From Panicum virgatum (taxonomy: Eukaryota; Streptophyta; Magnoliopsida; Poales; Poaceae): DNA of 64,000 nucleotides. The notes below the pieces were generated by a model. That model was given only the letters and a program-made list of their open reading frames with translations, searched no databases and was not told the origin of the DNA. The DNA lies in contig NC_053150.1 of NCBI RefSeq assembly GCF_016808335.1, forward strand, positions 24,138,538 to 24,202,537. Reading direction: 5' to 3'. Positions 56,767 to 64,000 of the stretch are shown here, piece by piece. Each line of letters opens with the position of its first letter. The stretch's first letter is position 1. Both the position numbers and the translations under genes were made by a program.

Positions 56767-58417
56767 AGGGGCGCGCGTCGGCAGACGCGCAAGGGCATGC
56801 AAAGTTACAGGACTGCCCTCACCTCCAATGGTCGAATGGCAGTGGAAGGCGCACTTCCGACGGTCAAATTTGGGGCCATTCTCGTCTTCGTCCAAAGCGG
56901 CGATGCCTCGACTTCAAAAAAAAAATCTCACAAAAAGGCCCATGGTATTCTTCTCAAAATGCAGGAACCCCAAACGCTCGTAGGCGAACGTTCGAGGGGC
57001 GGCGCTTAAAGGGCTCGCGCGTTAGTCGAGGCCACAGCCGCTCCAAGGAACAGCCTGTGACACCTCTGGTGTCAGTTTAGCCACAGGAAGACAATTAGCA
57101 TAACCTCATACCTAAATGACCCAAGAAAACTTATATAAAACCTCATTAAATAGCTTTTGCAAATCTGTGTGTAAATGTATGGGTGTATGTGTGAATGTGT
57201 TTAAGAGAAATTTCTTGAAAAACAATACTTTGTATACTTTTAAAACTTGACTTGACATTTATGTAATAAGGCAATAAAATAAACCTTTCATAATGAGCTA
57301 TAAACTTTCTATGCAAATCAAATTTAAACTGGAAAACCATCAGTTGAAATGATTAATGGAACCATTCTTTGGTTTATGAAGAGCTACTAGTTCAAACAAA
57401 ATAATAAAATGAGGCCACAAATATTCAACACACAAGTAGTTTGAAATCTTGAAATTTCTTTAAGGAAAATAAGACATAAAACATACTTACTTCGGAGGTC
57501 TAGTAAGAAAATATTTAGTTCTTCCTTAAATGACAAATGGGAGTTGTGAACAAACTGAAATTTTGAACTAGGGACCATAAACATTCCTTTAGCACACAAT
57601 AGTAATAAATATTTATAGAAAACAAGAATGCATCCTTGTATATGAGTATGTGAGGATATAAAACTTGTTCCATTAACAGTTCTAAAACTTTCATGCTCAA
57701 CTTGTCACAAAAGTGTAGTATGAATACACCCTCATATTTTTGGGACACATTTTAATTTAAAAGGCTTTTAGCAAATTCAAAATGTAAACAAATTAAATAA
57801 AAAGAAGCTCAAATTCTAGTAGCAAGGCAGTTAAAGTAACTTTCAAACCAAATCAAATGAGTCCTTAAAAAGTTATAGACACATTCACCATGTCATGTTA
57901 AACCAAAGTCTAGTTGAAGCCTAGGAGTAAAAGTGACAAAAATCACATGAGATGACAAGTTCCTTAATCATTAAGTCATCTCATAGTTTTATAATAACTC
58001 TCAAACCATTGCACAAATGAAAAAGTGCATAACACGAAAGTTGTAGATCTCGAAAAACCAAGCAAAAATAGTATTAAACACTTTTTCATTTGAGGCCAAG
58101 AAGAGAGAGAAAAATTGAAATTACAGAACTGAATTTTGAACTTCGATTTATTTACGAAATTGCCATCCCCTGTTTCTTCTCCCCCTACTCCCGGCGCCAC
58201 TTGGCCGCACCTCCGGCCATCCCACCCTGAGCCCCTAGTTTTCTCCACGAAACCGCCTTCCCTGGCACCTCGAGCCATTGCCACGCGCCCTGCCTTTCCC
58301 CTGTGCTCGCCACACCGTCGCTGTGCGCTGGCGCCGCGCAGTCGCGCTCTCCCCTCGCTTGGTCCTCCCCTGGGTGCAGCGCACGTTCCTCAGTTCGTCC
58401 TCCCTCCCTCACTCGCC

Positions 58418-58424
58418 TATAAAA
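58418..58424 (+). promoter_or_regulatory. TATA box in the solo LTR
   Basis: CGCCTATAAAAGGGGG at the edge of the GC-rich block. A predicted transcript would start near 58450 and reach a donor GGAAG|GTAGCC at 58860/58861. Confidence 0.65.
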
Positions 58425-60755
58425 GGGGGTAGAGCTCCCCTGCGCGCGCGAACAGAATGCCCCGCCTCCATTAACGCCGGCGAGCGCAGCACACTGTGGA
58501 ACCACCCCCTCCACCCCCACATTCTCCAATCCAAGCTGTGCACGGCCTCCTCCACCCCTTATGGCACCTCCCTGACCCATCCCCCTCCGCCCTAGCCCGT
58601 CGGAATCGCCAAGAACTATCGCCGGACTTCCATTGGTGCCGGCGAGATCCGCCCAACGCCGAACTCCACTCCCCGGCCTTCCTCCGCACGAACCGACCCC
58701 TGAAACGGAACCCCACCGCCCTCCTGAAGCTCTCCGACCCATCCGCTCCCTCCTTCCCCCACTGGAACATCACTGCCGGTGACCACAGCCACCGCCGGCC
58801 GCCCCTCTCCGCGGAACCGCCTCCTCCGGCCCTCTCTCGACGAGCCAAGACCATCGGAAGGTAGCCCTCGAGCCCCTCATCCTTTTCCCCCACTTTCCCC
58901 CTACCTCTGACGACTCTCCTCGCCGGGAAACACCGCGCCATCATCTCCCCTGTTCTGTGAGTTCCGCCAGGGACCTACAGTTAAAAGATACGAAACTTCC
59001 AGGGTCTAAAGTGCAAAATGTACATGAACTTCAAAACAGCAAACTTGTAAAATACATATAAAATCGTAGAAAAATAAAAAAAATACAAACTCAACTGTTC
59101 TAGAATCTTTAGAACAAGAACTACAACTTTTGTTACAGTCACATGTTCATATTTTGCTTCTATTTTAATCCACGAATAAAGATAGTTTAAATAGCTCTCG
59201 AACTCCTCTACCCAACGTGCCTCACCGTTGCAGCCCCGGTAAGCCCTACCTACCAGAACACCACCGGCAAGATGCAACGGCGGAGGAGGCTAGTGAAGGA
59301 CACGGTTGTAATTTCTCTTTTTCGGTTAAGGGTCTGTTTGCAAGTTTTTCAGAGTTTGGCAGTGAACTTCGAAAATGCATAACAAATCACAAAAAAATTG
59401 TAAAAATGCAAACTCAACTGGTCTAGAATCCTGATAACAAAATCTACAAGTTTTGTTACACCCAAATCTGCAGAAACTCTACCTGTTTTAATCTATGAAA
59501 AAGAATAAGAAAACCTACCTATGGTTGTTCTAGGAGTTCTACTCACTGAATGACCATGGTATTTGGATATGTTGACACTGGTAGAATGTTAGGCTTATGG
59601 TCAAAAGATGGCACCCAACTAAAACCTTTAACTTGTTAGAACAATCAAGATTCTCAAATCTGTTGATGCAAATCGTGATTTAATGCTGGAAAACATGGAC
59701 ATAATCTTGCTCTGAAATTTTTCCCAAGTATATGTGTAACTAAAACCTTGCTAATCCATAAATTTCAGGACTGTTAAAGTTAGTTTGCTATATACCATGA
59801 TTAATGCTTGTTTAAACAACTTAATTCATCTTATATAGTTGTTATGCTCAGAACAATTTATATTTAATTATGAAGTCTTATTTTGGTTCTACAAGCATAC
59901 CTTCAGAGTTTGAGCTATAGATATTGAGTCTTGCTTCAGTTAAAAATCATGCTTGGTATATCATGGTTAGAATTTCTCTTTTTTGTTCAGAATAAAATAT
60001 ACCATATATGATCATGATTTTTAGATATGTTCTTGGTAACAGCATATATTTACTATGATAAAAGTTTCACATGCACTACTGATCATCTTGAACCATGTAT
60101 AGTTAAATGCATAATTAATTTTTCTAGTAAATATAATGCTTGATAATTTTTATTGAACATGTCTAGGTCGAGTATAAGCTTTAGTAAAAATTTGAGAACC
60201 ATATATCTGATATAACTCTCTGTAGAATTAATATTATTTAATAGCTTGTTGTTCTTGTTCATTTTATAACCTCGGATTCTTAAGGAAATAAAACCTGAAA
60301 ATTTTACAGTACTGATTAGATGATATTTAGATTCTTCTGTAAATTTTGTAGAATCATAACCCATGTCAATCATTCTGTACAAATTTGGGAAGTAATTAGA
60401 GTAATCTGTTTGCATGAATTTTCATGATTAAATGCTCTAGGGTTAGATGCTGAAATTTATACAGTAAATTCTAAAGTATTTGATCTGTTCTACATTAATT
60501 TTTCATCACTAGATTATGAGTAGATTTGTTGATATGAAAATTGTGAAATCATGCTATGTTTAATGCTGAAAATAAAAACCAACTCACACACTCATTCAAG
60601 AAGAAACATAGTGATAAATACTACTCCATAAATGACTGCCCAGTAAATAATTTCACAAAGATCATCTCTAAGTTATTTTTGTTGGACTACAACTTTATTG
60701 TGAAGGAAAGAAATCATTTATCATGTTGTAACTCATAATCTTGCATTGCATATAG

Positions 60756-61977
60756 AAATGGTTAATCTTGCTGACGGAGAATACGAACTGGTGCCCGCGG
60801 ACCCTTGTGTTGTTTAGGAGGCTAATCTGAATTGCTCTAACTCAAGACCTGGGCCAAGCCCCAGAAGTTTCTCTACCTGACAGTGCCCAAGAAGGCAAGC
60901 TCTGGTGTATAATCCCATTATTTTCCGAGTTATTATTCATCTATCTATTCATAATGTGTTGTAATAATTTTATTTCTGCATTTAAGTTTTCTAGGCGTTG
61001 ATCGAAAACCTTAGATGCAAGATCCCTAGGTACCTATGTTTGATACCCCGATCTTCTTATCGACTAGTTGCCAAGCTAACTAGGTACGGTAGAAGTCGAG
61101 GGGTTTCCTGCCTCTTACGAGCAAATAGAAATTTTACTGACTTTAAATTCCTGCTGAAATATAAGGACAATGGGCGGGGTTGTGTAGTTGTGATACCCCG
61201 CTGGTGTAGTCAAAATTGGATAAAGTCGCGGTGTGTGGCTCATTTTGTTAAGCGTTTGAAAGTACTAGCCACATGCCGAGAAATATGGTAATCGGTAAGC
61301 TTAAGTACCTGATTGGACCAGCGAGTGGAACGACCCTGCACCCTTTTGGTAGAAGTAGGGTTTAATTTTTGTCGCGACGTACGGGTGCAGAGTGGTCGGA
61401 CTCTGTAGTCGTGAAGGGTGCCCCGGATCCACGGACTGGAAAGAAAGGAGAACAGTAGCGTGGGCAAGAGCGAAGTTGATCCCCATGCGTGTGTGCTAGG
61501 TTCCCCTGGCCAGGTTGAAATTCGATTCAGAATCATCCGCCTCTCACGGCATGAGATTGCTTAATGTTTTCGGTCACACAGAGTAACAAGTGGAACATGA
61601 TGATGATAATACTGTTGTATGATTAAATGGTTTCTCTACCATGTTTGAGTAGAGATAGCTGCAAACTTAGAATGGTTAATCCAACTAGAAAGTGGCTAAA
61701 ATAAAATCTGAAATTAAGGATCAACTCTTAGTGGCATTTTTGGCAAAACAAATCCAACAAACCAAAAAGCCTCGCATGTCTAGTTATCGGACTATGTTAT
61801 ATCCGGTGACGGGTAAGTCTTGCTGAGTATTAGTATACTCTGCCTTGCTTATGACACTGTTTTTCAGGTACTGACTTTGAGGATTCGATAGCTGGTTTGA
61901 CTTGGCCTTGTGCACTGCTTCCGGGTTGGTCTGTGGGATGGGTCATTTGCCCGGCCAACACTAACTCTACATATTGA
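60756..61977 (+). other. Two-exon small ORF in the solo LTR (exon A 60756-60894, exon B 61868-61977)
   Basis: Exon A starts after CATATAG with AAATGG: MVNLADGEYELVPADP, matching LSDGTYELIPDS of element 2. This copy has a TAG at 60815 and a later frame slip. It ends CCAAGAAG|GCAAGC, the same GC-type donor. Exon B begins after CTGTTTTTCAG: TDFEDSIAGLTWPCALLPGW, SVGW, stop TGA at 61975-61977. Its length (110 nt), phase and stop position equal those of element 2. Function unknown. Confidence 0.55.
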
Positions 61978-62342
61978 TGTCTCGTACGGGCTTTGTCGAG
62001 ACATCACATCTTTCCGCTAGATGTCTTTTACTATTTCCCCTGAAACTATGAAACTTGAATAATTTGAGTAGTTGAAACTCTATAGTACTTTACTATTTTG
62101 AACATGGTTTCGTAATAAATTTACTTTTCGCTGCAAACTCTAATATGTATGAGATGATCTGTGTTGTAATCTCTGGGCTCACCTTCATGTGGGTGTTGTC
62201 TTTGCGATCCTGGAATAGCATGGCTTTTATCGAGGCTTCATTCGAGGAACTACCGGTGCGTGCCAATTTGGGTTGGAGTTGCCTAGAAACGAAGATCAGT
62301 GCACCCGGGCCCAGTTAGTTTGGGTGGTTCCGCCACACAGCC

Positions 62343-62360
62343 GTGGCCCCGAGGGGCTAC
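62343..62360 (+). other. Probable polypurine tract area of the Tat element
   Basis: GGCCCCGAGGGGCTAC sits directly before the LTR start TGTTGG. The GAGGGGCTAC end is typical of this lineage as I recall it. Less pure than usual. Confidence 0.45.
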
Positions 62361-62952
62361 TGTTGGAGACGTCACCTTCACCCGTCACCGAAGGCAGTCA
62401 ACTGCGAGCAAGGAAGCGGAAGAAATGGTGAAGCGAACTGCGAAGGCTAAGAGGACGCGCCCGGAGGCCCTGGAACGAAGGGTGGAGAGCGAAGGCAGGT
62501 CCCACCCGAAGAGAAGCGAAGAGGTGGCGCGCATGGCGAAGGGACGTACGGCGAAGCGGTTCCGAGAGCCTCTTCAGCGAGGCAGCGAAGACCTTGATGG
62601 TGAAGGGGCGCAAAGAGAGGCAGACCCACTGTCAGAAATCTATACGGAGTGTCATGTTCAGCTGTAATTCCACTACTTTGTGTCGAATGTTGTAACATTA
62701 CGAGATTACCCTAGGAATATTCCCAGATGCTAGCAGTTAGGGGGTAGTTGAGGGATTTTAGCTAGGGAGTAGGTGAACCATTGGGGTATAAATACCCCCC
62801 TTAACTATGTGAGGGAGATTGAATACAGAGCAATTACGCTGTTGCTTTGATTTTCATGATGTCATTGTGTTCATTACTTCTTCCTCGGGGCTTCACCTTC
62901 TACGACTCGGGATGTTGTGATCTCTTCATCCCGGAGAGTATCTTACACCAAC
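62361..62952 (+). repeat. 3' LTR of the Tat element
   Basis: Pairs with 38593-39186. TATAAATA at 62787-62794. Confidence 0.88.
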
Positions 62953-64000
62953 CTCGTACCCACCCGCCCTTCACGCAGGCAAGCGTCGCTTGCCTCCTCG
63001 TGCCCGCCTGCGTCGGCCGTCCTCTTCGGCGCCGGCCTAAAGATTGGGTTCTTGGCCCTATATAGGCGCCGCCAGTCCTTACTGAGCGAGGAATCGTGGG
63101 CGCCGCCGGTCCTTGCTTCATTCATCGTCGACCGTGGCCAGCCACCATCCGGCAGTTCTTCTGTGCATTGGAGGCGGCGACATCGTCCCGGCCAACAGCA
63201 CTGGTTCTTTTCATTGGCGCCGTGAGCACGATCTTCCTTGTTGCATCTTGCATTTGTTATATTGTGATCAAAATTCTGTACAAGAAAAAAGGCCAACTTC
63301 TGACAGAGCGGAGCGGAGGCCCGTCGCCAGGAGGCTTGGGCTTGCTCCACAGTTCATTATTCCTCTTGTAAGCCGCCGCTAGGCGTTGTAAACACACACC
63401 CGATATAGTGAAGTTCTTGCTGGCTGGCGCCTGTGGTTTTTACCCTTCGCATTGGAGGGGTTTTCCACATAAAAATCCTCGTGTCTTCTGTGGTTTGATT
63501 CGTTGTTCTTCGTCGTTTGTCTCGCCGTCGCTTCTAACAGCATTCATTAGGTGAGTGTGCTCTTGACGTTGTAAATTGCTCATGTTTACGAAGTATTGCA
63601 TACATCCAATGAATGCAAATATATTATGATGGATTTGGTATTGTGGAATGGTTGATTAATGGGTACAAGATAATGGTTAGATCACAATATTCATCTTTTC
63701 GTTATTATATGTTGTCTATTGTTTGAAATTGATTTTGTGCAAAATTATATAATTTAAATCGTTGATTAAATCTGATTGCTGTTCGCATGGAGATGTGCTG
63801 ACAGGTGCTTACCGCACAACAGCATGCCGCATTGCTTTCGTTGATCACAGCTCCCTGAGCAGGAACATGGTCATGATGCATTTTTTTTCTAGAGTGGCTA
63901 CATTTTTTATAAACTATTAATTGGAATGATTGATGTAGTACAAATAGTTGCTTAGCATTATTTTATTGCTGATACTGTTTCGTTCTAACATTGTACGTAT
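62953..64000. other. Right flank: unresolved, with copia-LTR-like segment
   Basis: CCCTATATAGGCG near 63056-63068 looks like a TATA box. The stretch 63380-63533 (GTGGTTTTTACCCTTCGC, GGAGGGGTTTTCCACAT ... CTTCTAACA) resembles the U5 part of plant copia LTRs as I remember them. A GTGAGT donor-like site follows at 63551. After 63560 the sequence is AT-rich with nothing I can name. Confidence 0.35.

Larger units (their letters stand above)
57056..62337 (+). mobile_element. Solo LTR (5.28 kb) related to the LTR of element 2
   Basis: Starts TGTGACACC and ends TTCCGCCACA, like the ends of the element 2 LTR (reverse complement). Perfect 5-bp target copies CAGCC at 57051-57055 and 62338-62342. The internal order matches too: AT-rich U3 with CACTTTTTCATTTGAG, GC-rich block 58150-58960, exon A, exon B. 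No retroviral genes. It is 1.4 kb longer than the element 2 LTR, mostly in the first intron-like part. Confidence 0.8.
38593..62952 (+). mobile_element. Tat-lineage Ty3/gypsy element with antisense gene (element 5), carrying two nested insertions
   Basis: LTRs at 38593-39186 and 62361-62952 start TGTTGG and end CCAATA/CCAAC. A gag-pol with a second (archaeal-type) RNase H between RNase H and integrase, a long 3' region, and an antisense gene are hallmarks of the Tat lineage. It is interrupted by a CRM element at 43060-50002 and a solo LTR at 57056-62337. The flanks CTCCT and CTCGT are a possible target duplicate with one mismatch. CTTCG/CGAAG motifs are conspicuously frequent in all its own parts and almost absent from the insertions, which helps separate them. 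Confidence 0.9.

Noticed and set aside
55684..57009. 441-codon plus-strand frame opposite the antisense gene
   Set aside because: No domain, Arg/His-rich; it mirrors the antisense coding strand. The minus frame shows family motifs and a TATA box.

Overview
This is nuclear DNA of a grass, most likely a panicoid (maize/sorghum/Miscanthus-type) genome. The evidence is stacked, nested LTR retrotransposons of grass lineages (Tekay-like and CRM-like chromoviruses, a Tat-lineage element with an antisense gene, a Sirevirus, an Ale-like copia), a purple acid phosphatase gene whose first exon is very GC-rich, and GC-rich/AT-rich alternation inside the long LTRs. I found no convincing tRNA, rRNA, CRISPR or prokaryotic feature.

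Layout. (1) 1-10172: a Tekay-like Ty3/gypsy chromovirus on the minus strand. Its left LTR runs off the window. Its gag carries a clean 110-nt intron. It sits in the integrase gene of (2), an older minus-strand gypsy element with an extra ORF0 before gag (10173-32449, with two later insertions inside it). (3) 13783-25699: a Sirevirus (Ty1/copia) inserted in the gag of (2), with GCGGAC/GTCCGC palindrome arrays and a separate 3' gene that appears to have its own TATA box and a spliced start. (4) 32450-33613: an internally deleted Ale-like copia (gag fused to RNase H, 129-bp LTR), the target of (2). (5) 34444-37834: two MITEs followed by the only host gene, a five-exon purple acid phosphatase (PAP15/PAP23 type) with a possible sixth exon. 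(6) 38593-62952: a Tat-lineage gypsy element on the plus strand. It is interrupted by a CRM-clade chromovirus (43060-50002) and a 5.3-kb solo LTR (57056-62337), and it carries an antisense gene with its own TATA box and an intron (56631 down to 53890). (7) 62953-64000: unresolved flank with copia-LTR-like sequence.

Most retroelement genes are dead, but in two styles. Elements 2, 3 and CRM carry mostly in-frame stops that fit C-to-T or G-to-A changes. The Tekay copy and the antisense gene differ mainly by one-base indels, often in homopolymers, which may be partly assembly error.

The observation I rate highest: the LTRs of the Tekay copy, the ORF0 element and the solo LTR all contain the same gene-like layout. 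There is a GC-rich first exon with a GT donor, then exon A ending in AAG|GCAAG (a GC-AG donor), then exon B starting after a pyrimidine-rich CAG. The reading phase across the A-B junction is the same in all three, and exon B is 110 nt with its stop at the same place in two of them. A second highlight is a run of consecutive hairpins, with one compensatory base-pair change, in the leader of the ORF0 element.
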